Shown here one piece after another: positions 1 to 10,600 of a stretch of 64,000 bases of DNA; position 1 is the first letter of the stretch; every line of letters begins with the position of its first letter. The stretch covers positions 90,393,016 to 90,457,015 of the forward strand of contig NC_080171.1 of assembly GCF_950295315.1 (NCBI RefSeq). Reading direction: 5' to 3'. Made by a program: the position numbers and the translations under genes. Source of the stretch: Erinaceus europaeus. Taxonomy: Eukaryota; Chordata; Mammalia; Eulipotyphla; Erinaceidae. The notes beneath the pieces are model-generated. The model did not search any database. It saw nothing but the letters and a program-made list of their open reading frames with translations, and was not told where the DNA came from.

Positions 1-80
1 CTCGAACCTGGATCCTTATGCAGGTCCTTGAGCTTTGCGCCCCCTGCACTTAACCTGCTGTGCTACTGCCCGATTCCCTT
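1..80 (-). mobile_element. Young tRNA-derived SINE, head only (cut by window edge)
   Basis: Read on the minus strand, this is the 5' tRNA-like head of the young SINE family seen complete at 27680-27983. The A-box region (about 55-72) and the B-box region near position 1-8 are recognisable. The rest of the element lies outside the window. Confidence 0.8.
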
Positions 81-139
81 TACAATTAAATTTTTAACTT
101 GCTCTCTTCTATAGCTTGTGTCTTTTTTCTGTCTAAAAA

Positions 140-345
140 TCTTTTTTTTTTTAATTTTTAGTTTTTTTGAATAGGGACACAAATAAGTTGTGAAGGAAGG
201 AGCAAAGAGGAAGAGAAACAGAGATACCTGCAGCCCTGCTTCACTGCTTGTCAAACCCCACCCATGCAAGTGGAAAGTGGAGGTTTGAACACAGGTCTTT
301 AGCATGGTAATGTGTGCACTGAACCAGGTGTGCCACCTCCAGGTT
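140..345 (-). mobile_element. Older tRNA-derived SINE
   Basis: On the minus strand the order is a tRNA-like head, a segment ending in a diverged B box, a CT-rich body and an A-rich tail (T-run at 140-165). It belongs to the older, more diverged branch whose head reads like cctggtggtggcacacctggtt. It is separated from the SINE at 1-80 by a short AT-rich stretch. Boundaries are approximate. Confidence 0.7.
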
Positions 346-597
346 TCCTCTGCTGCAAGTCTTTATAGTGTTAAAGGTTGTCTAGGCTCTTCCAAGATTA
401 GAAAATAGGACTTACTCATGCCCAAATATTTACAGGACAATACTTTACTGAAAGTACATAGTTATTTAGTTCTATGAGGAAATAGGGGCAGAGGGTGTTA
501 GGTGAGTCTGCATAACTCAGGTATGAAGGCATAAAAGTTCCCTTGTTTAATGGAACAAATGTCATGTTCTCATACAAAATTATCAGTTAGGTTACTT
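346..597. other. No recognisable feature
   Basis: This is AT-rich sequence with no repeat, splice-like exon or long frame that I can support. Confidence 0.4.
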
Positions 598-1375
598 CTA
601 TTCCTTGGCCATGGTAAATAACCCAGCTATAAATATAGGGATGCACTATATTAGTGCTTTAATGTTCTTTGGATATATGTCTAAGAGTGGAGCAATACTA
701 GCTCACAAGGTACATCCATTTTATGTGTTTGAGGACGACTCTCCATACTATATTTCCTATATGGGCTGCGCCAATTTGCATTCATACCAACAGTGCAACA
801 CAGTTCATTTTTCTCCACATGCTCACCACCTCTTGTCATTTACCATTTTACTGATGTAAATCATTCTCACAGATGTGAGACAGACACTTGATCTTGTCTT
901 AATTTGTATTGTTCTAATGATAAGTGAACTGGAGCATACCTTCATTTATCTGTGGGCCATATGTATATTTTCTTGAGAAAACTGCAACCTAAATGCATTC
1001 CCACAGATGACTGGGTAAAGAAGCTACCGAATATATACTCATATACTCACTCGATGGAATACTACTCTGCAGTTAAAGAAGATAATATTGTGTCCTTGGG
1101 GCAAAATGGATGTAACTAGGGGTGACTATGCTTAGTTAAATAAGTAAGGAAATAAATATAACTACCACATGGTTTCACAAGTATGTTAAATCTAGAGAAT
1201 TGAATCATGTGAGGTTGCAAGAAAGATAAACATATTATCTCTATGACTTTATAATTATGATAGCTATTGAGCTGAGGTAGGAGTCACAGAAATCTGGTCT
1301 TCAGTGTGGTGTGGAACTATGCCCCTGTAACCTCATAATCTTATAAATCAGTACTAAATCACTAATAAAATATAT
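598..1375 (+). mobile_element. Old L1 3' end with 5' inversion
   Basis: Positions 598 to about 980 are the reverse complement of the L1 ORF2 C-terminal region. From about 980 the sequence is forward L1: ORF2 C-terminus with a VEYYSAVKEDN-like stretch near 1055-1090, then 3' UTR ending in AATAAAATATATTAA. This inverted-then-direct order is the usual twin-priming product. Many substitutions and stops show it is old. Confidence 0.65.
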
Positions 1376-1971
1376 TAATTTAAAATTAATACAAGCTTTA
1401 AAACTGAGATGAAAAAATTTTTTTTCAATAAAATGATAATGTTCCAAAAGATTCCCATTCCAAGCATGGACTAGAAAGATAAAATACACTGAATTTCCTC
1501 AACATTAGTTGGAATTATGAATAGCTGGAAGAGTGAAATAAAAACTAATCTATTGGGTGTAGAGAACGAGATGGATCTGCTGGGAGATGAAATAGGAGCT
1601 AATACAGATATTCTTTGGACACATTAGAAAACTTGACTTTTATACCAAATTCATTGGAGACTCACAAAAACACCTTGAAGAGAATAATTTGACTTCTATT
1701 TTTGAAAAATTATTCTGGGTTCAAAATGAAGTAATGGAAAGCTAGACTGTGGTGTGTATACATAGGGGAGAGACCAGATAGAGATAACTGGAATTATCTA
1801 GACAAGGGGTGGATTAATAGTTGAGACTAAGTTTGCATTAGTAAGGGTGGGGGAAAGGTTACTAATTATCTTAAAGTCCTTAATTAAGTACCTGTAGTTT
1901 CCTAGTGTATCATAAACTCTATGACCTTTATAAAACAAGAAAAAATGCTCATTGCTATTATTTCTATTAAG
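1376..1971. other. Mostly unannotated, possible ancient repeat at 1560-1850
   Basis: Positions 1560-1850 vaguely resemble a widespread ancient mammalian repeat (phrases of the type gagaccagatagag...attatctagacaagg), but too weakly to name. The rest shows nothing. Confidence 0.25.
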
Positions 1972-2214
1972 GATTTAATAATGATTGACAAGATTATGGG
2001 ACAAAAGTAGTACAATTCTATGCAATTTCCCGCCATCAGAATTCCGTATCCTATCCCCATACATTGGAAAGTTTCCTATTTTTTGTTCCTCTGGGAGTAT
2101 GAACAAAATTTTTTTTATCAGGTACAGAAGGTGGAAGGTCAGGCTTCTGTAATTGTTTCTCCACTGAACATGGACATTGGCAGGCCACTCCATACCTTAG
2201 TGGGATGCTGTTAA
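1972..2214 (-). mobile_element. L1 3' end, minus strand
   Basis: The reverse complement matches the L1 3' terminus seen at 55181-55445 and 33370-33600: the segment with the conserved GGATAGGATA-like run, the GGGAATTG...GTAC motif and the final ATTATTAAATC. It is an old, 5'-truncated copy. Confidence 0.75.
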
Positions 2215-2454
2215 TTATTGTTAAGCCAACAGGCAGTCTCTTTTTCAGTATATATTTACCACAATAGTCAAATACATGCTAAAGTCACATACTGTTATTT
2301 ACATAGCCCCCATCTCCCAAGTGGGAGAACATGGCTAAACAATCAACAAAAAACCCAGATCTATTCCCTGTGTGATTATTTTCAGTTCAAAAAAAAGTGG
2401 CTCTTCTCATTTGAAGAGCTACAAGTTGAGCAGAAACTGCAGAAAGTATATTTG

Positions 2455-2580
2455 AATTATCAATATTTATTGGGAACTTACTATGTACCAGCACGTTTCT
2501 CCATGCCAGTTCATTTAGTTTTTATAGAAACTCTGTGAATGTAGATAAGATTGTCCCAATCTAGAAGGGGGGAAAAAAAG
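2455..2580 (+). mobile_element. MIR-like fragment
   Basis: A tttattgggaacttactatgtacc motif is followed by a tail of the form ttatagaaactctgtgaa...attgtccc, as in MIR-type CORE-SINEs. It is diverged and its edges are approximate. Confidence 0.45.
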
Positions 2581-3164
2581 TGCTGAGATGGAGAGATTCT
2601 TTCAAAGCTGTACACTGGGAAATGGGAGCAAAGTGGAGATGGAACCCCATACTCCCTTGGGCCTCTTATTATTTCATTCCACACAATTGGAAACACCATG
2701 TTTTTCATCAAAATGTTGCACTCATATATATATGAAAGTATTATCTTTCAGAGACACCAAAATTACTTAAGGAAATTAGCCTTAATGTGCCTTGGTGATA
2801 GGATTTTAAAATGTTTTTATTAGAGTAGTTTTATTTAGGGAAAATACTGCTTAAAAAAAAAGATAACAAAATGTATGTGTATAAAGACATGGAACAACCA
2901 GTCCACAACATTTAAAGAAAAATAATTAAAAGAAATAAATTAGAGCAGGGAATTTTTTTTCTTAAGTGAACTATTCCACCCCTGGACTTAAAAGGGAGAA
3001 AGTAATTTCTATCAGTATCAGTAATTCTTAAACATGTGATGTTTTATAGATCTCTAAAAATACAAAGGCCACTGCAGACTGTTCCCTGCATAAAACATAA
3101 AATTTAATAGAGAACTACCTCTTTTTTTTTTCCTAAGCATAATCCCAAGATGAAAACCCCAGGC
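2581..3164. other. No recognisable feature
   Basis: AT-rich sequence with short A and T runs. I see no supported gene or repeat. Confidence 0.35.
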
Positions 3165-3245
3165 CCCTAAAGAGGGAGATTGCTCAATCATACGGCACAT
3201 GCCTTGCATACATGAGACTCTAGGTTTGCTCACCAGTATTAGATA
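3165..3245 (+). mobile_element. Old tRNA-derived SINE fragment
   Basis: An agggagattgctcaat head and a catgccttgcatacatgagactc segment match other old SINE heads in the window (for example 58933-59105). It abuts the 5' end of the foreign LINE copy 1. Confidence 0.5.
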
Positions 3246-3670
3246 ATATACGCGGATATCTTCGCCCACCCTGTTCAACGCTTGACGTCTCGTCACCCAA
3301 TCTGGTCCCCTACGCCTGCACTGAACTTCTCTGTTCCAGTCTCTTGGAAACAGAGTTGGCAGTCAGCTGAGGTAAAGAGCAAACACCTCATCACAGACCC
3401 CTGCAAGCATCAACCCGGCTTTGACCTAGCACGTTATGATTGGGCTCTCCTCAATTGCTACCGAATAGGCCATGGCCGGTGCACCGCTATTTCCATCGCT
3501 GGGGAGCCAAAGATGACCCGAACTGCCCCTGCAGCTACAGACAGACTATGACCCACATAGTCAACGACTGCCACCTCTCCAGATTCAAAGGAGGTCTCGA
3601 AACTTTACATCAGGCTCAACCTGATGCTGTTGACTGGCTACAGAAGAAGGGCAAACGCTAGAAGAAGAAG
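3246..3670 (+). mobile_element. Foreign LINE copy 1: 3' end of a non-L1 non-LTR retrotransposon
   Basis: This 5'-truncated copy codes for the C-terminus of a non-LTR retrotransposon polymerase and aligns with 17876-18586 and 45263-45510. Visible landmarks are a PVSWKQSWQSAEV stretch, LITDP, QPGFDLARYDWALLN, a CxC...H...C knuckle (NCPC...THIVNDC) and the terminus WLQKKGKR followed by TAG at 3659-3661. The frame breaks near 3490, where one base is missing compared with copy 2. Copy 1 keeps a segment of about 24 bp (near 3378-3402, encoding the LITDP part) that copy 2 lacks. The last 111 bases up to the stop are identical to copy 2. The TAG runs straight into AAG repeats, so there is no 3' UTR. 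No clear target duplication is visible. The motif style is that of arthropod-type Jockey/I/CR1-like elements; the exact clade is not settled. Confidence 0.8.
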
Positions 3671-3806
3671 GAGGAGGAGGAGGAGGAGGAGGAGGAGGAG
3701 GAGGAGGAGAGAAGAAGAAGAAGAAGAAGAAGAAGAAGAAGAAGAAGAAGAAGAAGAAGAAGAAGAAGAAGAAGAAGAAGAAGAAGAAGAAGAAGAAGAA
3801 GAGGAA
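3662..3806 (+). repeat. (AAG/GAG)n microsatellite grown from the LINE tail
   Basis: AAG units directly after the LINE stop codon pass into GGA/GAG units (about 3669-3709) and then a long AAG/GAA run to about 3802. Copies 2 and 3 have only about three AAG units here, so the run in copy 1 has probably expanded since insertion. Long frames through it (poly-Glu, poly-Ser) are artefacts. Confidence 0.9.
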
Positions 3807-4189
3807 AAGGACAAATAGATCATTATTTTAAATGATGGAATGGTGCTCTGAGTAATTCATTGAATCGTATTAACCCAGACTCAGTTTACAATAGGAACGA
3901 CATGTATTTCTCTCACATATTCAGTCTAATTAGAGGATGATAAATCTACACTAGACTTCACTGAGAAATATTTACAGCCTCCCTCCCCCATTTATCACTT
4001 CCTTTCTAGAACCAGTGAGCTAGCCTAAGCATATGCCTCTCTGGAGCAATGCAGAAATTTAAGAAAGTCAGTGGAAACACATGAAACCTTTTTAATGGTC
4101 TGCATGGAACCAGCACACTTACATTTTATGGACCAAAACAAGTTACAAAGCCAAAAACAAGTTAAAGGAATAGGGAAATACATTGCATT
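3807..4189. other. No recognisable feature
   Basis: I see no gene or repeat I can name. Confidence 0.35.
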
Positions 4190-4765
4190 ATGTTTCTCTG
4201 TGTAACATATTGCCACAAAACAGCAGCTTAAAATTACACACATTAATTATCTCATAGTTTCTGTGGCTCAAGTCCTGGGCAAGGCTTAGCTACCTTCTCA
4301 GAAAGGCTGTAATTAAGGTGTTAGTGAATGCTTCACACTCACGCAGGAGCTCCACTGATGATGAATCCACTTCCAAGATCACACAGGTTATTGGAAAAGT
4401 TCATTTTCTTGTGACCCTAAGTCTAAGGACTTCAGTTCCTGATTCAGCTCTTAGATGTTTTCCATAGGCCCTTATCAAATGTGCTCCCTCTACAGGCATT
4501 TACATACTTAATAGTGGCTTATTTGTTCAACGTCAGCAATGGAAAGAGTCTACATCATGTGGAAACAAATTATTTGGAGTTTTATGTGAGGTAATCACAC
4601 AATTATATTCACATTGGAATCATACCCTAATATCTTTGCTATGTTCTGCTGGCTGGAAACAAGTTATAAATCCTCTCCACTCTCAACAGGAAGGCAAGCA
4701 CAAAGTATTACAGATAAGGAAGTAGGATCTTGGGAGTCACCTTCCAGTCTGCCATAACCCCTTTT
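4190..4765 (+). mobile_element. Ancient mammalian interspersed repeat (family not named)
   Basis: Its opening (cttaaaattacacac followed by attatctcatagtttctgtgg, then gggcaaggcttagct) and its end (caccttccagtctgccataacc) match a widespread old mammalian repeat type. I cannot say from memory whether it is an LTR or a DNA transposon. A shorter relative may lie at 26805-26870. Confidence 0.5.
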
Positions 4766-6349
4766 GAATGAAAAACTTCCAGATCATATGACAAAGGGTA
4801 TTGATAGAGAAAAAGGAAAAGGTCTATCTACTATCATATTAGATAGTAGCAGGAAAATTGTGAAAAGACAAGTTAGCTAGGAAAAAAAGAAAATCCTCTC
4901 AGAGGAGTTGATATCTGGACTGATCAGTAAATAAACCAAGGAGATATATGAGCAAAGCAATCGCAAATTTTTAGAATTTGGAAATTGTGAAAAAAATGCA
5001 CATTCACTGAAAATGAAAAATATATATGTTTTAAAATAGACTTGCTCAATCTATTCTCAAAAGATGGCCCAGGCCTTTCCTAATATTCCAATTAAATTGA
5101 CTGCTTAAATTGCTGTTCCAGAAACCTGTCTTCCAGACAAAGGGTACCAAGTAGCTAATGAGGTGAGGAGAAGATCATGAGAGGAAATGCCAGGAGTTTA
5201 TGGCCGATGAATCAATGAATCATTTCTCTGTCTGTGATGTGCACAGAGCAGGAGAGAGTGAACATAAAAGATACAGGGTTTGAGGGAGTCTCCACAGAGA
5301 CCGCAAATGCTGGAGATCATGGCAAGTCATGATTATGAATGAAGACGGTTTCTCAGCCTATGGTGGGTAAATGAGTTGAAGGCTGAGCAGCAGGTTAATT
5401 TACTGAACCAGAGGATCTGACCACCACTTAACTAAAGAAGCAATTTCATCAAAGAAAAAACTGGCCATTTAACAAACAAGCAAAATACCCCAAAACTCAA
5501 GTAGTTCTTTCTGTATGCCATGTAGCCTAGAATTCTAAATTATTGACCTATGAAATGGGAAGATTGGAATGAGGAGTTCAAAGGATAACAGCAGTGTGTT
5601 CCGTGACTCTTCTATGAAGTAGCAGTGATTGTGAGTTTTTTACATTTCTATTAAACTTGCCTTAAGCTTAGTCATACTGCCCTGTATAACTGTAGTACAA
5701 TTTCTTTAAGTGATCAAAGATAACAGTGACTTGCAGCTTCTATGGGAAGTTCTAAAAGTTCTTTTCAGCACTCAACAATTCCACTCAAAGCTTGGTGCAG
5801 TGCAAGATTTCAATAAAAAGATTATAATTATTATCATTAATTGTATCATTTTATCATTGTTTTCAAGATGGTAAGTCCAGCCTACCTGAAAAAGCCATTC
5901 ATTAAAATGTCTTCAGTCCATGATTTTACAACCAATTTAGTGAATTCTTATCAAGAATCCAAAGAAGGTGAATGACCCTAGCTTATATCAGTAGTATATT
6001 TGTAAATTAGTAAATAAGGACTAGTTCCATATAGTCCCAGATATTAGTTACTACCTGATAAACATAAATGAATGGTGTTTATATACAAGTATAAAATGTA
6101 CTGACTACAATGCTTCTGATTATTTCATTTTCTCTCCATATTGGCCCTCAGGAGTGTCACCAGCTATCTGAAAACAAAACATTCCTATTTAATATTACTT
6201 GGTAGGCTATCTGAAGGTGGAGGTAGGAGTGCTAGTTCCACTAATTTATATGTAAAAGAAAAAAAGAGTTTGAACATATCCAGAGTCAAAAAATGGCATG
6301 ATCACAGAATAAATGAAATTTTTCTCTTCAGGGAGGTAGCTTTAGGGAT
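4766..6349. other. Apparently unique AT-rich sequence
   Basis: About 1.6 kb without a convincing repeat, exon or RNA gene. The frame at 6141-6392 has no recognisable motif and runs into the L1-A 5' UTR, so I do not call it a gene. Confidence 0.35.
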
Positions 6350-6364
6350 AAAGAAAAGAATATG

Positions 6365-7013
6365 CGGGGGTTTCCGGAAGACGGCGGACTGAGAAGCTGT
6401 TAGTGGCTTGAGCTCTGATCACATCTTTGGAAACGGTAGGATTTTCTGCCTTTAGTAGGCCAGTCAATAAGGGGTCCTAGCGGTGACACCAAGGAGGTGA
6501 CTATAACTTAATTTGGGTTAAGAATTAGAGTAGAGGTGGCGCGGACTAGCGGGCAGGCTGCTCCAGACTTCCCAGGCGGCGGCAGGCAAGGCGGGTGCAA
6601 CAGGCACTGTCCTCGGCCTGGGGAAGGCAGCTCCTCCACCGGTTGCAGAGCACTGCTGGGCGGCCGGCAGAGCACCAGGAGGGAGCACTGTAGCTTGGGG
6701 GCTTTCTCTTGGGAGTCTCCGGGGACCCCCATGACCCTGAGGGCAGATCCGAGGACATCCTTGAGTACAGCTCTCATTGTGCTCCAAAAGAACTTGGAGT
6801 TAGTTTTTATTTTTGAGAAATCCTTTAAGAAAGCTTTGGGGAGGGGTTTTCCCGGAAGATGGTGGACTGAGAAACTGCTAGTGACTGAGCTCTGACCACA
6901 TCTCCTGGAAACGGAAGGATTTTCTGCCTTTAGCAGGCCAGCCAATAAGGGGTCCTAGCGGTGACACCAAGGGAGTGACTATAACTGAATTTGGGTTAAG
7001 AATTAGAGTAGGG
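6365..7013 (+). promoter_or_regulatory. L1-A 5' UTR: one full and one partial tandem monomer
   Basis: A unit beginning gggtttccggaagacggcgg at about 6369 recurs at about 6845 as ggttttcccggaagatggtgg, a period of about 478 bp. The second unit passes into the ORF1 leader after about 170 bp. Each start carries a GGAAGAYGGYGGACTG motif like the YY1 site at the start of primate L1s. The middle (6535-6760) is far more GC- and CpG-rich than its surroundings. Tandem monomers are the promoter design of mouse-type L1s. Promoter function is inferred. Confidence 0.7.
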
Positions 7014-7184
7014 AAAAAAGGGGAAAAATTATTTTTTCTTCTTCCTTTTAATTTTCAAGCATACCTCCTACCCACGTGCCCCCCCCATAACCAGTCCCTG
7101 GGGACCAGCTTCTAGCAGGGGAGAGGAGCTCCTTTTCTTTACCAAATTCCTGTCCCACCAGGGAGTATCATTAATTCTAAGTCT

Positions 7185-7609
7185 ATAATAGAAGAATACT
7201 TCTCAGACCTGAATAACAGAAAGGACATCAAGATTCAAGAGGCCCAGAGAGTACCAAACAGAATCAACCCAGACCTGAAGACACCAAGACACATCATAGT
7301 CACAATGAGAAGAAGTAAGGATAAAGAAAGGATCCTAAAGGCTGCAAGAGAGAAAGAAAAAGTCACATACAAGGGAAAACCCATAAGATTATCTGCATAA
7401 TTCTCCAGCAAACTCTAAAAGCCTGAAGGGAGTGGCAAGATATCTATCGAGCCCTGAATGAAAAAGGGTTTCAACCAAGGATAATATATCCTGCTAGACT
7501 TTCATCCAAACTAGATGGAGGGATCAAAACCTTCTTAGATAAACAACAGTTAAAGGAGGGAACCATCAATAAGCTGGCCCTGAAAGAGGTTCTAAAAGAC
7601 CTCTTATAA
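7185..7609 (+). pseudogene. L1-A ORF1 remnant (C-terminal part)
   Basis: L1 ORF1 makes the RNA-binding trimeric chaperone of the L1 ribonucleoprotein. Only the end of the RRM and the C-terminal domain remain here: conserved stretches include RINPDLKTPRHIIVTM and KERILKAAREK, and the frame ends KDLL at TAA 7607-7609. The start codon, the coiled coil and most of the RRM were lost in the deletion at about 7184. A further frame break lies near 7400. The interval to the ORF2 ATG is 60 bp, as in L1-B and L1-C. Confidence 0.85.
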
Positions 7610-7669
7610 ACAAGAACATCACTATAATACTTGCAATATATCAGAGCAAACAAAACTTTTTTTTGAACA

Positions 7670-10600
7670 ATGGCAGTACAATACATTAAATCCTTAATAT
7701 CAATAAATGTCAATGGCTTAAACTCACCCATGAAAAGACACAGGGTGGGGGGATGGATCAGAAAACATAACCCAACCATATTCTGCTTGCAAGAATCTAT
7801 CTGTCACAACAAGATAAACACAGATTTAAAGTGAAAGGATTGAAAACTATCATACAGACTAACGGACCACAAAATGGGCAGGAACAGCCATTCTCATCTC
7901 AGACATGATAGATTTTAAATTAAATAAAGTAAAAAAAAGATAGGCAAGGACATTACATAATGATCAGAGGGTCAATCAGCCAAGAAGACTTAACAATTAT
8001 TAACATCTATGCACCCAATGAGGGACCATCTAAATAGATTAAGCAACTACTGAAAGAATTTCAAAAACACATCAATAGTAATACAATAATAGTGGGAAAC
8101 TTCAATACCCCACTCTCACACTTAGACAAAACAACAAAGCAGAGAACTAATAAAGATATAAAAGAATTGAATGAAGAGATTGACAGACTAGACGTCTTGG
8201 ACATTTTCAGACTCCTCCACCGCAAAAAACTGGAATACACCTTCTTTTCAAATCCACATAACACATACTCTAGGATAGACCACATGTTAGGCCACAAAGA
8301 CAGCATCAATAAATTCAAGAGCACTGAAATCATCCCAAGTATCTTCTCAGACCACAGTGGAGTAAAACTAACATTTAACAACAAACAGAAAATTATTAAA
8401 AGACACAGAATTTGGAAACTAAACAACATGCTCCTTAAGAACCACTGGGTCAGAGACTCACTCAAACAGGAAATTCAAATGTTCCTGGAAACTAATGAAA
8501 ATGAAGACACAACCTATCAAAACATTTGGGACACAGCTAAAGCAGTACTGAGAGGGACAGTTATAGCCATGCAATCACATATTAAACACCAAGAAGAAGC
8601 TCAAATGAACGACCTTACTGCACACCTCAAGGACTTAGAGGAAGAGGAACAAAGGAACCCTAAAGCAACCAGAAGGACAGAAATCACTAAAGTTCCAGCA
8701 GAAATAAACAACATTGAAAATAAAAGAACCATACAAAAGATCAATGAAGCCAAATGTTGGTTCTTTGAAAGATTAAACAAAATTGACAAAGCCATAGCCA
8801 GACTCACCAAACAAAAAAAAACAGAAGACTCAAATTAATAGAATTGTAAACGATGGAGGAGATATCACAACTGACACCACAGAAATCCAGAGAATCCTGC
8901 GAAACTTCTATAAAGTCTATATGCCACCAAGCTAGAGAATCTGGAAGAAATGGAACAATTCCTAGAAACATATGCCCTTCCAAAACTGAACCAAGAAGAA
9001 CTACAAAACCTAAATGCACCAATCACAGACAAAGAAATTGAAACCGTTATTAAGAATCTCCCCAACAACAAAAGTACTGGACCAGATGGCTTCACAAATG
9101 AATTCTACAAAACTTTCAGGAAACAGTTAATACCCATACTTCTCAAGCTATTCCATAAGATTGAAGAAACAGGAATACTCCCTTCCACCTTTTATGAAGC
9201 CAACATCACCCTGATACCAAAAGCTGATAGGGACAGAACAAAAAAGGAAAACTACAGACCAATCTCTGATGAACATTGATGCCAAAATATTAAACAAGAT
9301 CTTGGCCAACCGGATACAGCAACATATCAAAAAGATTGTTCATCACGACCAAGTGGGATTCATCCCAGGAATGCAAGGCTGGTTCAACATCCATAAGTCA
9401 ATCAATGTCATTCACCACATCAATAAAAGCAAAGCCAAAAACCACATGATTATCTCAATAGATGCAGAGAAAGCCTTTGACAAAATCCAACACCCATTCA
9501 TGCTAAAACCTCTACAAAAAATGGGAATAGATGGAAATTCCTCAAGATAGTGGAGTCTATATATAGCAAACCTACAGCCAACATCATACTCAATGGACAG
9601 AAGCTGAAAGCATTCCTCCTCATATCAGGTAATAGACAGGGCTGTCCACTGTCACCGTTACTCTTCAACAAAGTATTGGAAGTTCTTGCTATAGCAATCA
9701 GGCAAGAGAAAGAAATCAAAGGAATACAGATAGGAAGGGAAGAAGTCAAGCTCTCACTATTTGCAGATGATATGACAGTATACATACAAAGACCTAAATA
9801 ATCCAGCAGAAAATTACTGGAAATTATTAGGCAATATAGCAAGGTATCAGGCTACAAAATCAATGTACAAAAATCAGTGGCATTTCTTTATGCAAACACT
9901 ATATCTGAAGAAGAAGACATCCAGAAATCACTCCCCTTTACTGTTTCAGCAAAATCAATCAAATACCTAGGAATAAAGTTGACCAAAGAAGTAAAAGACT
10001 TGTATGCTGAAAAGTATGAGTCGTTACTCAAGGAAATAGAAACTGATACCAAGAAATGGAAAGATATCCCATGCTCATGGACTGGAAGAATAAATATCAT
10101 CAAAATGAATATTATCCCCAGAGCCATATACAAATTTAATGCAATACCCATCAAAGTTCCACCAAGCTTCTTTAAGAGACTAGAACAAACACTACAATAA
10201 TTTATCTGGAACCTGAAAACACCTAGAATTGCCAAAACCATCTTGAGGAAAAGAAACAGAAATGGAGGCATCACACTCCCAGACCTTAAACTATATTATA
10301 AAGCCACCATCATCAAAAGAGCATGGTACTAGAACAAAAATAGGCACACAGACCAGTGGAACAGAACTGAAAGCCAAGAAATAAATCCCAACACCTATGG
10401 ACATCTAATCTTTGATAAGGGGTCCCAAAGGATTAAATGGAAAACAGAGGCTCTCTTCAATAAATGGTGCTGCGAAAACTGGGTTGTAACATGCAGAAGA
10501 ATGAAATTGAACCACTTTATCTCACCAGAAACAAAAATCAACTCCAAATGGATTAAAGACCTAGATGTCAGACCAGAAACAATCAAATACTTAGAGGAAA

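Noticed and set aside
3624..3823. Frames of poly-Arg/Glu (plus) and poly-Ser/Leu (minus)
   Set aside because: They are translations of the AAG/GGA microsatellite.
6536..6895. 119-codon plus frame in the L1-A 5' UTR as a protein
   Set aside because: GC-rich monomer sequence; the frame crosses the monomer junction and has no known domain.
7180..7190. Spliced L1 RNA as the cause of the L1-A ORF1 deletion
   Set aside because: Compared with L1-C the junction lacks GT/AG borders and shows ATA microhomology, so a simple deletion is more likely.
8061..8465. Minus-strand frames opposite ORF2 in L1-A, L1-B and L1-C (also 9498-9842, 9888-10274, 22801-23187, 50180-50548, 52005-52358)
   Set aside because: They recur in every L1 copy as shadows of ORF2, with L/S/F-rich composition and no motif.
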